Assembly (NCBI RefSeq): GCF_000003605.2
Contig: NW_003116452.1
Span: 356,519 to 420,518, forward strand
Reading direction: 5' to 3'
Source: Saccoglossus kowalevskii
Lineage: Eukaryota; Hemichordata; Enteropneusta; Harrimaniidae
Length of the DNA: 64,000 nucleotides
Under the pieces are notes generated by a model. That model was given only the letters and a program-made list of their open reading frames with translations. It made no database searches and was not told where the DNA came from. The first letter of the stretch is position 1; each line of letters opens with the position of its first letter. Shown in pieces: positions 1 through 13,000 of this stretch. A program made the position numbers and the translations under genes.

Positions 1-947
1 ATACTATACAACACAATTTAAACACCTGGATGATATTTACAAATATATTTAATCCAGTGTCTAAAAATTGAAAAATGCTTTGTCTAGTGTTAAACACGCA
101 GTAGGATATGGAGACATCAGTAGTTACGGTATTAAGGCAGTAAAACAGTAAACCGTTCTGACAAACAATACAAAGATCTTGTGACAGCAGTGTTTACATC
201 TTCAAATATGTCACTGGCTCCATAACAGTAACCTAACAAATATTTAAGTTTAGTATAAAAATGTATCACATGGTCTTTTTGTTCAAAATCTCAGGTATAT
301 ACATTACAATGAATCTTTTGAAATATAACAAATAAATTATACCAGCAGACTAAAAAAGAGCCCACATGTACTTCTCTATTAATGGCTCAAGGAAATTTAG
401 TTTTTACATTGTAATACAATTGTAATAATAAAATACCGTTGTAAGAACATCAGTGCAGAGGTGACATATATGCCACACGTGTTGTGTAATTCCAATATAC
501 GTTTTTACTAATTTATTCTTGCCATTAATGTAACTGGGGGTGTATTTCTCCTATCATCTTGGTATTGGTTAATCATTGAATAGATTGATTAACTCAAATC
601 TCTTACCGAGAAGAGCATTGTGAATACTATTGGCATATTATATATTTTAAAAGTCATGTCTAACTCAAGTTTTATGCAAGATGTATAAATCGGCGCTAAT
701 AGCGGTATGATATGAAAGATACCGCAATGAATGCCTGTGAAGATAGAAAAACAAAAACTTAACAAAACGTATAGTTAAAAGCTGTCACAGACGGCAACTG
801 GTTTTGGATGAGTGACAGGCCTTGTTGGCGTTATTATAATGAAAATATAATGGGTAAATTGCGCTACCTACAGAGAGGTATTCCAGCTACTGCTTATTAT
901 CAACCCTAATCTGAGCCCACAGTCAATGCTACCTGCCATCTCTTTGA
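1..947. other. Non-coding, nothing recognised
   Basis: AT-rich sequence with stops in all frames and no recognisable family. The GC content rises somewhat at about 880-1080, around the minisatellite that follows. Confidence 0.6.
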
Positions 948-1027
948 GTTACCGAAGACGAAGTCACTGACTCTTGTGTTACCGAAGGCGAAGTCATTGA
1001 CTCTTGCGTTTACGAAAGTCATTGACA
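948..1027. repeat. 30-bp minisatellite, about 2.7 copies
   Basis: Unit 1 is 948-977 and unit 2 is 978-1007, differing at a few positions. A third, shortened unit runs 1008-1027. Each unit starts GTTACCGAAG or a close variant and carries the core GAAGTCA(C/T)TGACTCTTG. One + strand frame through the units is open, but a TGA lies directly before it and another directly after the last unit, so this is not a coding repeat. It is more GC-rich than its surroundings. Confidence 0.85.
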
Positions 1028-4000
1028 CCGTACCTTTAACACACTAGCAAATAATATGCAAGACGAAGCCGAGCCGAGTAGACTACTTCGAAGAGACATT
1101 TGACTGCAAAAAATCGGTGATTTTCACATATTGCTGCTCAATCATTTCAATTGTTGTGCTATTATATGCACAGGTAGTTTGTAATGTTGTATTTTACCTT
1201 GAATATTTTTTACTGGTTTAGCTATAAAGTTATTGCAATTTCTCCCTTGCACATTATCACTGTATGTGATTGAACGATGATCGTTAGAAGGGGACGCAAA
1301 ACAGTTATCAGACATTAAGCATGGTGTATGCAAGTATAGGAGATGCAGACGTTGTTCTGGCTTCATGGATTCTACTCTACTCATTGCATGCTAATATTAC
1401 CAGAATATACACAGCAAATCGGTTTCTCAGTTGCATTGTCACATAAGTGTCAGCTTTTCAGTGTCATTTTATCTTGTATAGTACAACATGTCTGAGCTCA
1501 CGCTCAATGTCGCTCTAAAATTTTGAAACTATTTGTGAATTGATGAAGAAAGTTAAGTCGTATAAGATCTTTTGTCTTACAGGGCCCCAAAATCAGAAGT
1601 AGGACGTCTATTAAATACTTCCTCATTTAGTTTATGCATGTTTAAATATTAATTTGTATCTTGTGAATAGCCACAAATGATTAACAATCAGAATTAGAAT
1701 AAAAAGTAATGATATTTTATGGAAGTGTTATTTCACTTATCTTCATTACCTGAATTGAGCATGTATTATGTTAAAGGCAGTGTGTCATATTTGTGCATTT
1801 CTGTTTGTGTATTATGTAAGTATATTCTCCACAGCATGATCATGAATAGAAAAACTGAATGAACGAGCATTCCATTCACCGTAGCTAGGGTTCGGAATTA
1901 AAAGTCCATGTGTTGTTTCTATATTGAATACCACTGAATATAATGTAGGAGTACGTACATTATAATGTCATTATTCCTTGTGCTGAATATCCACACACTT
2001 AAGCAGTCGTATATCTATTTAATTCTTTTAAAATATTCCTCTCATTAGTAAATAGCACCCTCACAAGAATTAGAATGAGTGGTTGGTGAAAAGTTTGATG
2101 AGTCAGGTGCATCTATCTATATATGCAAATGAGTATAGGAACCATTCATGCTGTAGGGTGTACTGAGAGGGGTGGAGGATTTCATGTTTGTAATGACTAG
2201 TTGTAATGTGCTATCTCGTAGTTTTCAGGATGTAGCTTGATATTAGTTGCTTTCTTGGTTGTTCAATTATTTGTGGTGGGTGGAAGATGTGTTTATTCGT
2301 TGTTGAGTCATTGTTTAGACACCCTGCAGCTTGAAATGGTATGGTTCAAATCAAGTTATGGTGGTGTCTTCTAAAAACATTGCATCACAATTATTTATGT
2401 TTATTTATTACTGTTGTAGATCCTGTAAACTAGCCACTGAATATGATGTCGGGAATAAATGGTCTTCTAAACAAGCTTTATTAATTATTGCTGGCAATAT
2501 TCAAATATGAATTGGGAGCAAACTGTGACACCAAATCTGGTAGTTGTATTGTTATGCTTCTAAAATATTTTTTTAAATGTCTTGAAACAGATGTAAATAT
2601 AAGGATGTGGATTGTAAAATATTAAGATGAAATGGTGTCTAAGAAATTAATTTGTATATGGTAAATTTATTTTAAAGAATTCAGTGAAAATATTATAAAA
2701 TAAAATAAATTAAATATAAATATTATGTGTATTTTCGTATGTGGAAACTTGGCTGGCCCACTCAAAATATAAAGATGTGAGGTCTGCTGTTCTTTGTTTT
2801 TATATTTTTTCATTTGTGTAAAAACTGGTATTTCACAGACTGCAAACAATAAAACACTCACAGTGCAAGACTAGTTCACCAACATGTCTCTTCTCTTGCT
2901 TGAGCGTGAAAGTACATGGTTTAGTGACTACCTCTTATGTTTTTAAATATTAGAATTTCATTTATTTGGAAAGGTTTTTCTATAAAAAGAGAACAGATAT
3001 ATATATCTACTCTTGCGTTATCGATTGTAATTTTTGATTTTTTTGTTAAATAGGTGAAATAAACCGTTCAGTCATGCACTATTTATTTCCAACTCCCTTG
3101 GAATACCATAATGAACCAATAGGATATTTTATGTTTGTTGCCAACGTTACATCTGTGTGTAACTATTGCTATGTGCATGTTTCGCAGATCGTTTCCAGAA
3201 GTGCATTCAATATTTATAGTACATCTAGACAAACTTGTTAACAAAAGTGGATGTTCTGCCACAATCCCAATAAACTGCTTTAGTTGATTTATTTTACTTT
3301 ACACTTAAACATATTGTCTATAATCTCAGATGTCTATCTTCTAGAATATAATCGGCGATCAAATGACTTAAATATACATCATAATTTAATGTTATTCCTG
3401 TTCTATATACAACTGTTTCACAATAATATTATAATCAAAATAGTCAGGAATACTTTTGTCTATTTTAACACATTATAAACCTCACACTTGAATCTTACAA
3501 CATTTTTCATTTTTCAAGATATACTGAAACTCTGAAGTTTCAGAAACAGACACTCGCGATGTACTCGTGTTGAATGCTTTAGCAAACTCCACGAGAATAC
3601 AATACACTTTCTTTTTATTTTTTGTATAAGTAAATTTCAGTTATTGCGTATTACGCTAAATATTCTCGGCGAAAATCTGTCCAAAAACATCATCAATCAA
3701 ATAAAGCACCCTCAGCACATTTATCTATTTTGTTTAAATTAGTACAACAATATATCTAATAGTGTGATCCCAATCTCTCATTCAATTTGAGGTTCATCAT
3801 TCTTCTTATACATACTGATCCTAGACCATATTTGGCCACTGTCAACAGCAATTTCATCCTGATTTGTTTTCTCTACGTATAAATGCCGTTCATTATCTGA
3901 ATATCGGTAGAATCAATCAGAATATAAAGTGTTGTCTAATGTTTTCAATTTAACGTTATTGACCCAGGCGTTTAACTTTCACGTTTTATTCTGTGAAGTT

Positions 4001-7000
4001 ATTGACGCAGTCTGTCTAATCAAGAAGAATTGAGATGTACGTTACTTTGTCAATAATTATACGACCCTTCTTTAGCATTTCTGACATTGAATTCCTCATA
4101 AAGTAGCATTTCTGTATTGTTCAATTTTGAAACATATTTTCAAGAACTTATTGTTTTCTACTACATAGACAATAACCTCAATGCAACTACGGCGAATTTC
4201 ATTTATACGAAAACTAAAACACTCAAAACTTTTTTATTTCAATTATCGATGCCTGGATTTACATGTAATTTTCGATAAAATTATTTTAAATATCTACACA
4301 ATCTGAACTGCACTATATTTAGTTTTAATTTTTTTTTTAAACTTTCAGACTTAGTTAGTTAGTGTCTTGTTCGTCTACGGAATACAGTATGGCATAGTAG
4401 CTATAGATTCGAATTATGTATAACAATGTAAGAAAGTATACAACTATATCTAAAAAAATATCGAATCGTAAAAGAAGGGATGCTCTTATGCACGGTTTTG
4501 AGTACTAGTTTAGAAGTTCAGTTAATGTCCGCGTTTCAAAATTTTACGATGATATATTGTAGCACTAACTTAATGAATCACATGGTATGTTAAGAAGAGG
4601 AGTCGAAAGACGTTCCTGCTGATTAGTTAGCAATTTTCTCAAAGCAGGCAATGATATACCTGAAACAATATTTTACCATTGTCTAAAAATGTTATCTCGA
4701 GGCGAACTTTAAATCTCACGGAAGTCTTCGCACCGCCTTAAATGAAATAATTACGCATTACTGGTAGACTATTGTTAAAACTAGGGACCCAGAAATTCCG
4801 GCGACGAATGATACTAAAATTTAACTAGCACAACTCTTCCAGAAAAATGCTTTATTATTTGGCGCCCAATATTAAAAAATATTAGGAAAGTCCAGATTAA
4901 TTGTGGAACGGTCAATGTTGCCCTTCCCTTAATTATCGTCCAAGGAAAATGTTCGGCAGTATTGTCAATCTCTGGAACTCGCACATGTAACCCGATGATA
5001 ATTGCTTTTGTCTAAAGATAATGGTGTATAATACATAATACAAAATAATCGTATTTTTATAATAAATACAACAACAACTGTTATCCAATTGATAATAATT
5101 CGAAAGTTAATATTGTGTTGTTATAATACAACAATCAATTTGAAGCCCACTCTAAAATCTACATTCCCCCATATAAAAAAAAATAATTCGGAAAATTCAC
5201 TGAATTAACCATTTTACAAGATCCTTGGTTTGATAGTTAAATTAATTTACATGATTCAAGTGTTCGTGTTAATTTCTGAAGTAGCGCTCTGGTTTACCTC
5301 AATATGTGTATGTGTTAATTTCTCAAAGTTACATATAATTTAATGCTAATGGGATCAAAAACTAACATAGAAAATTATGTTCAGTAAAATTATTTTGTTT
5401 TTGAAGCAGAGTTAGATGTCTTGCATATAACTGATCAAAATCGACATTACTATATGCATATTATAAGACTAATGTTACAGTAATACAATCGAATAATGAC
5501 TAGTGTGTTAACCAAATGTGTAATATGACGTTATCGAGGACACAATATACATGCGTCAATATTCATTTGCATATCAATAAGGTCAGTAAATTGGTCATAT
5601 TTCCGTTTCCATTTTACTAATGTATATCAAATATATAATAGATTTCCAGATAATGCAATAAAGTACTATTGTGTCAACAACTGTTTAAGTTTGTTTGTTG
5701 GTGTGCGTTATATTTAGTCGGGTTTATATTTGTTCTGATCGTTGACTTTGTATTAAAAGCATGAAACTTGGGGCACACTTATACAATTAAATATGCTGAC
5801 CTTGTTGTATTGATGTCTTGTTGTCGAAAACCGCATGTCATACTCTCATTCTTTGATTTTTGTTTTCGATTTAAAACATTGATATGAGTCTTTTAGTTTC
5901 AAGTTAATAATATTCATAAGTAGACTGCATGGTGCACGTGGCTGTTTAATGTATATCAACACTATACAATTTTACAATACACAAGTAGATTATTGCAATG
6001 TACAAGCCGTCTGAACATTATATAAAGCTATTTTTTCAAGCCCACAAATTTCATCTAACGGAAAATATGTTCTAAAAAAGCTGGTGAACATAACATGGCT
6101 TAATGCATTGTAAAAATCGTACTGTGATTTTTGATTCATTTTCATCAATAAATAATAGATGTAGCTGAATACAAAATGATAAATACTCAATGTCAACAGA
6201 AGAGAAGTAGAAAATTGCAAATTTTGCTGTCACTACTTAATAATGGTGTCATGAATCATTGATGATTCACCATTACAAAAAGAAAAAAAAAGCAGTACAT
6301 TATATTAGTCCTGCCTTTCTGAACTTGCACTCATTTTGCAGCCTTTTTTTGTTCGTACTACTCAGACGTCAGTCGTAAACTGAAGTGTAAGATGATAAGT
6401 TTACAGATGAGCGTCTCAATCATTAGGTTTCTGGTGTGAGCATGACGCTGCACGGACGGATTAAATAAACAAAACAAAACCGACGTAAAGACATCTATGA
6501 GACCCATAAGAGTCCTTGTAGCAATGCCACGTATATCGGTATAATACTTGTTATTGAAGACGAAAGCAAATTAAGAGTAAGGACAAACTCGGCTAAGCGT
6601 AGAAGAACGCGTGTAGCTAATTAGAGCACTTGACATTCATAAAGAATATTGTTTTCAACTCCTCGCTTGACGTTTGGTGCAAGAAACTTTAATGAATCAA
6701 TTATTTCACTTGTATTAGTAAAATCTGTTATGCACATGGTAAAGAACGGTTGATAATGAACATTACTTTGCCATTTTAACGTGAAATTCACCGGGACAAG
6801 AACAACCAGAAATAATCGCGCTAACTATTTTGAGAAGCATATAAAAGCGTGAGGTACTTGGGTGTGATATGACCGATGACTTGGCATTGGATGATAAGGA
6901 ACTAGCTGAAATGATATTATTAACTATTTTAACAATTGCTTGTATGTATGTAATGATGTGATAACATTCGAAGTGCTTCTAAAACAGTTTTCTGATAGCT

Positions 7001-7019
7001 GGCGCTGTGATTCACCAAT
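1028..7019. other. Non-coding, nothing recognised
   Basis: Nearly 6 kb of AT-rich DNA. Open frames do not exceed about 76 codons and none resembles a protein family. An imperfect hairpin lies at 6241-6275, with arms TAATGGTG and CACCATTA and further pairing inside. I see no gene or recognisable transposon terminus. Confidence 0.55.
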
Positions 7020-8468
7020 GCATAGATCTTTGCGCCTGACTAACACAAGCTCATTTATCCATTCGTTGGTTCCCGGCGTCCTTTACGAATGGCAAAGAGG
7101 AGGCAGGTAGCTAGTAATCGCCACATTGTTCAACTGGGCCAGGATTTCGGCCCAAATGCACGTGACTTGAGTTCCGTTCTACGTAAACGTTTCTGTAATA
7201 CTACAATAACGCCTAGTCCATTCATTCCGTCTGTTTAGACTTCTTATCTGAGATGGTTCTAAAAAAAACCTGCTTTATACAAGGAACGACCACGAGGGTG
7301 AGCGCTGACGTCAGGTTACCAAGGGAAATAGAACGAATAACGAGAACATGATGGACCAATCAGAATGCTGTAATCAATACTACTTACCGGCTTCTTGTGG
7401 CTTGGTGCACCATGACACTTGAGGTCCAGCCAAATTTATGCAGGCCGTATATCATTTACTTTTAACACTGGATGGCGCTATATCCATTATCACTCGTTCG
7501 GCATCCATTGAGCTAATAAAACAACCATTTTTGCACTATCAGGAACAAACGAAAAAAAAACATGTATAATTACCTAATTAAATTGTAAAATTGCAAATAA
7601 TAAACGTTATGACTAATCAGTCATCGTGTTAAATCCTCTTATTTAATTAGCAATACTTTTGGTGACAGTCTACCTGTGCTACGTATTTTGGCAGGATATT
7701 CAAGTGAACAATATATGTACTGTGTTGAAGAATACGAACGCTTGAATTTAAGAACTATGTGAGCTTTAATTTACGAAATTCAAAATACATACGTACCAAG
7801 ATGGTTGTCTTAAAAAAATGACGAGTTGAATAAAAACATAATAACAGTGTTCTGTGGCTTCCTGGTTTATACAGAGGTCGCTCACTCAATAGAAAAAATA
7901 CAAAAAAAAACAAAACATAGTCTTTTTACATTTTCATCAGATAAGTAAGACCAGTGCATGAAACGTGTTCAAAACTGAAAACATCGTTAAGCTTTTGTTG
8001 ACAAGCATTTTAAATGCCAAGACAAAAGGTAATATTATTGTGGAAATGTGAATTACACTGCCCTCTATCATAACAGCTAAAGTGGAGACCTAAAACGAAA
8101 GGCGGCCACTAGAGGAAGGGGGAAGGCGATGAGCAACAGTAGTTCATTGCCAGTAACCCATATGTATATATTCAAATGGAATCGTTATTAATTGTTCATT
8201 TTGAGAGTTATATTCACTCTGCATTAAAGACGCTGCAAGGCTTTGTGTACAATGAGTATTTCAGTTTCCATTTAAGAACGTCTAATTCTCGGGAATTGAA
8301 TTTGCATTCTCCGCTTGTGAAACGGAAAATTTAATCAGTGTGGCCTTATTTGTATTTATAAACGGTGTATGTGCGTAGTAACCTGAACAGAACGTATTGC
8401 TCAACATAACTGCTAAATACAAGAGATACACTGGTATTATATCTGTGTCCACTCCGAACGTTTCTACC
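7020..8468 (+). other. Upstream region of the receptor gene
   Basis: This is the 1.4 kb before the receptor ATG. The part at 7020-7430 is richer in G+C than its neighbours and holds a CRE octamer and a CCAAT box. The rest (7430-8380) is AT-rich. It probably contains the 5' untranslated region, and possibly a 5' intron, because peptide GPCR genes with a single coding exon often have a spliced leader exon. I cannot locate a transcription start. Confidence 0.35.
7306..7360 (+). promoter_or_regulatory. Candidate CRE and CCAAT boxes
   Basis: A perfect palindromic cAMP-response element, TGACGTCA, lies at 7306-7313. A CCAAT pentamer in the context GACCAATCAG ends at 7360. The pair sits about 1.1 kb before the receptor start codon in a locally GC-richer patch. 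TGACGTCA also occurs near 13145, near 29990 and near 35698 with no gene beside it, so the octamer alone is weak evidence. Confidence 0.25.
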
Positions 8469-9509
8469 ATGACGGGGAGCAGCATGTACAGTCCTTTAGC
8501 AGTCAGATTCACTAATATATCGTACAATGTCACCGAGGATTGGGATCATCACCACCTGCCCGAATGGATCTTTCACTTCTTCATGCCTTCGCTTTTCAGT
8601 GTAGTGTGCGCAACTGGGATAATTGGGAACAGTCTCGTGATATTTGTGTTTCTGAAGTACATGCCATCAAATATCGTGCCGAATGTGTATATCCTTAATT
8701 TAGCATCGACTGATTTGATCATTATGCTTGAGCTACCGTTCCTGACGTATTTTAATACGACCAGGCGTTGGGTGTTTGGGGATGTGATGTGTCGTATTGT
8801 GATGGGAATCGACGGGCTAAACGTATTTACAGGTATTTTCACTTTGGCAGTGATGAGTGTAGACCGTTACCTAGCAATAGTCCATGCCGTATGGTCTAAA
8901 AATCACAGATCAGTGACACAGGCTAGACTGATCTGTTTATTTATGTGGTGTGCTTCTATCGCTATAACGCTTCCGTTATGGATGTATGCCCAGACACAGA
9001 CCTTTGGTGTCGATACTATGTGTAACGTTCTCTGTCCGGAAGAGGTGGAAAGAATATTCTCAATTTATTCATTTGTTCTCGGATTCTGCACACCGCTTAT
9101 GATTATACTGCTTTGCTATTTACGAATTTTAATTTTCTTAGCAAATTGTAGAAGAAAAAACAGCCATGGTAATCGTCACTCAAAACTTGGAAAAGTAGGA
9201 ATTCTCGTCCTATTAGCCGTTGTCTTGTTCATAGTATGCTGGTTCCCGTTCTGGCTAGGACAAATAATGGTCTTCGCCGGGAGAAACACTTTCGCCGTTA
9301 GAATTGTCTACTATGTCGGTCACAGCCTTACGTATGCTAATTGTTGCCTTAATCCACTGGTCTACATCTACGTTCGTCAAGACTTTCGGCAACATCTGAA
9401 AAAAATAATTTTTTTTCAAAAATGTTTGATTCGCAGAGAAAACAACTCAGCGGCTAGTGCGAGCAAGGAAATAACAGAAACAGCGCAGACAAGAAATACA
9501 AAAGTCTAA
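8469..9509 (+). CDS. Class A peptide GPCR, somatostatin/allatostatin-C-receptor-like
   Basis: This encodes a 346-residue seven-transmembrane receptor, expected in the plasma membrane and coupled to G proteins. From the ATG at 8469, visible class A landmarks are: N-glycosylation sequons at N16 (NIS) and N20 (NVT); GN in TM1 at N54; LASTD in TM2 (D82); the TM3 cysteine C108; an acidic D115 eight positions on, matching D3.32 of somatostatin and opioid receptors; DRY 132-134; W160 in TM4; CWFP 257-260 in TM6; NPLVY 295-299 in TM7; then a short basic tail with C319 as a possible palmitoylation site. The segment MSVDRYLAIVH and the TM7 start YANCCLNP resemble somatostatin, opioid and allatostatin-C receptors, which bind small peptides and usually signal through Gi/o (family knowledge). 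The whole receptor is in one exon. ATG 8469 has a good context (ACCATGA). The frame is open upstream to a TAA at 8379 without another ATG, so a spliced upstream exon could lengthen the N-terminus. The ligand is unknown. Confidence 0.93.
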   Translation: MTGSSMYSPLAVRFTNISYNVTEDWDHHHLPEWIFHFFMPSLFSVVCATGIIGNSLVIFVFLKYMPSNIVPNVYILNLASTDLIIMLELPFLTYFNTTRRWVFGDVMCRIVMGIDGLNVFTGIFTLAVMSVDRYLAIVHAVWSKNHRSVTQARLICLFMWCASIAITLPLWMYAQTQTFGVDTMCNVLCPEEVERIFSIYSFVLGFCTPLMIILLCYLRILIFLANCRRKNSHGNRHSKLGKVGILVLLAVVLFIVCWFPFWLGQIMVFAGRNTFAVRIVYYVGHSLTYANCCLNPLVYIYVRQDFRQHLKKIIFFQKCLIRRENNSAASASKEITETAQTRNTKV

Positions 9510-10016
9510 TCTCTTTGTAATTGTGACCTGTTGACGTATTTTTAGACATCTCACACATCTCTTAATCTAATCTATACTGCCCACGTCGCATGTGTATATG
9601 CCAGATACGTATTTATTATTCATAACAGTGTTTATAATTAATATAACTTCGGTTGAATGTTAACGTTGCTATGGAGACTTATCCAATCACGACACTTAAT
9701 CAAAACAAATTTATTTTTTATTTTTATGACGTTTACCAGCCAATATTTTCGATAAAAAAAATACACTAATTGATATTTCATATAACAACAGAACGGGTCA
9801 AACGCTAGTTGTATTCGCGGTTTGACTGAGTGGAAACGGATATCCAGTGAACAATCGTTATCTATACGCATTGTTTTTTTGGCATCAATATAATGATCAA
9901 TGCCATCAATGTAATGCATCATTGACCTCGTTGGGTGAATCTATCAATACAATGGTATATTCAGAAACTTTCAATGATTTGACATAGGTTTGGCATAATT
10001 TCTTTTTTATTATAAC

Positions 10017-10022
10017 AATAAA
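10017..10022 (+). other. Candidate polyadenylation signal of the receptor gene
   Basis: This is the first AATAAA on the + strand after the receptor stop codon, about 510 bp downstream. I see no ATTAAA before it. In AT-rich DNA the hexamer arises by chance, so the assignment is tentative. If correct, 9510-10022 is mostly 3' untranslated region. Confidence 0.3.
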
Positions 10023-13000
10023 TTTGACATGTCAGAATTGTGGTTTAAAACTAAAATATAGACAACGCTTGACCTAATTTGAAAACTCGATATACGGAAG
10101 CCTTTCGGAAATAAAATTACTTGCCAGTATCTTTATCCATAATTCACACCACTGTGATTTGTTGATAAATTACCCCAAGGGCGTGTAGCTACATGGATAA
10201 TTATTTATAAGCGTTCCCAGAACTCGAAAGCGATCGATCAGAACAATAATCACAGTGTAATAAGTGTAATAAATACAATTTTCTAGGGCATGGCTAAGCA
10301 AAATCGAATATTCTGGATGCTCATTTATGTAACTCCTTATTTTTGAGGAGAACAAGTATTTTCTTGTAGTTTATGATTTTATTATAAGCACAGTTAGTTT
10401 GCAGATGGAAATCGTAGAACACAACATGACGTTATTTTCACATATACCCTCAAACGATGCGAACTACATTGATGTGGTTCGCACTGATCGACGCACGGGT
10501 AACTTATTTTGTTTTTGAAACAGAAGCAGTTGTCGTTTTTGTGATTACGGAAAATTCTGCATAAAATGTGTTATATTTGTATTATTTGAGCACTCTTTAT
10601 TTACTGTATATTGTTGTATGTAACATGTGATGTCATTATATTAGAATAAATTCCATCTTGCACCCATTACCATTGAATCTCATTTCCGGTGTGCTATTTT
10701 TTCTTGATTGCGTGTATTGTGCAAAACATTTCCACATCATATAGACACTTATGAATGCGAGTGAAGATGTAAAAAGTGAGGCCTTAGAATGTGAAAATGT
10801 AGTTGTCCATAGTTTCGCTCAAAACCTACATGATGTTTTAAAACGGTCACAATATCGTATTGAAGTGTTTCTTGCTTCGATGCGATCTCTCATTCCACTG
10901 TTGCAATTTACGATGGGTAACACGCTGACATCAAATAATAATGAGGTTTTTCTCATTAGGTACCTCATTTCTGTATTGTATTAACAAAGCACCATTTGTG
11001 GTTTGTATTCTAATCGGGAGAAATCGATATGTTAAGCGGGTGTGCTGCGTATAGTCGTCAGAAACGTTAGCAACAGTTGAGTACGTTGATTCGACTGACA
11101 TATAAAACTACCAGAAATATTACGATTTGATAAAGATTAAAACAATCCTTCTATGAGAATAGTATCAATTATGTTGCATCAAATTTGTATGATGAGAATC
11201 TTAGCGAACTCTGCCTAGCGCGTTCAACGATTTCTCCATGGATAGCGAAGACGCCATGTACACCATCAGTATAATACTAATTACTTTAGTGATGAATATT
11301 CATACAGATTATTCCTCATTAATGACCTAATATATTTAATTGAGAAAAATAGTTCAGTGCGAATTCCTCTGTGTATGCAGTTGATCAACTAAAACTCACT
11401 ATCAGCTTCGACTTCGCTCGACTGATTTTCGCTATGATTGCAGATTAACCATAACCTCGCGTTTTGCCAATCTGTTTGTTATTACAATATTGCTAAGATG
11501 CTGCTCACAAGTCACGGTGACACACAAAGTACTTAATATTTTTTTAAGCAAACAAATATCACCCTATCGCAGTAAGTTACAGCGTGGAGTTATTGTGCGG
11601 TATTGCGCAAAGTATCAACATCTTACCTACGCTAATTTCAAATGTGGAACGATTACTTGGCAATGTTCATGGCGAGAGCTTTCCGACGAATTTCATCACA
11701 TTCCAATCAATTCTTGACACTTTAAACCAATAAACGAAGCAATTAGATCGGTAAAATATATAATAAGTTCATGCATCATTCGGTAGACACTGCCGCTGTA
11801 CTGACTTGCATATTTGGGACACCATCGCAATAACCTCATAATCATTTAACCTGTTTTTAGATGACGTGATTTAAAAAATATTTAATAGTGTAATGCCGCT
11901 CTAAATTAGCGACCTTCATTAAAAAACAGCGTACATAATAATACAATCATGTTATGTCTGTTTCGTTATAACGTTTTGTCTGGTAGCAAATGTATTATTT
12001 GCAAACGGGCACATTTATGACTTCTACTTTAGAAAACGATGATCCCGACATTATCAAACAGCGAAATACTACACTACGTGTATATGTTTGTATATGAGAG
12101 ATAACTCAATGAGGTTGCTAAGAACTTGTTGCACGCAGCCGGATGCTCATGTAATGTAACGCGATGCATCCGTATGCGTTGGTCCGAACATCATCCCCCC
12201 ACTTAATGTTTACTTCAGTTGCCTGTCCCTGTATTTTCTAGCGTCATCGACTAAATACAGTAATGTTGAAGTTTTACACGTCACCGTGATCAAGTGAGAA
12301 GGGCATTGTTATGATTTACTAGTACTATTCCTGCTCTTACGAGACAATCATACAACTGTCTAATTATCGTTGCTTAGATTCATAGGAGGAATACAGTTTT
12401 AGCACAAGTAAGGATCCAGATGTATTACAAAATCCACAACAGTGTGATATTTAAATAATTACACATATTTGTAAGGCCTTAGGCTCTGGTATCATCAGTA
12501 TTATGGTCATGACCACCACCCTTTGGGCAGGCAACAAATCGTGATATTGAATGACCATTTATTTTATCACATCGAGCAGACATCCACTATGCACAAATAC
12601 ATCTATCATACATCACTCACACTCACTCTCCCACAATAACACTTATATTTGAAGTATGCAATATTATTTTATGTATTTAACATTACTCAATATTACAAGT
12701 TTACTGCTATTTTCAGCCACGGATACTTTTTTTTAGTAACCATGTTTTAACAGCGTGAACCGCTCAATTTATCGAGTATAACATTTTTTAAATGAATTGA
12801 GAAATTTTCAAACGCAAGTTATTTAACCACTCGTCAGATACAAATGCCGTGGAAGTGGCGGAACTTTTTAACGAACGTACTACACCTCTTCACAAGTCAC
12901 ACAGCTTAGAGCGTTTTCGGTTAGCATCGGCGACGTTTCAGTGGCGTCTTTGCCGTTCATTTACCTTAAACATTAAAACGGAGTATCTTACTTAATATTC

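Noticed and set aside
8397-8399. TTG as the start of the receptor gene
   Set aside because: Animal nuclear genes use ATG. The first in-frame ATG is 8469 with a good context; the upstream codons are either 5' leader or belong to an exon joined by splicing.
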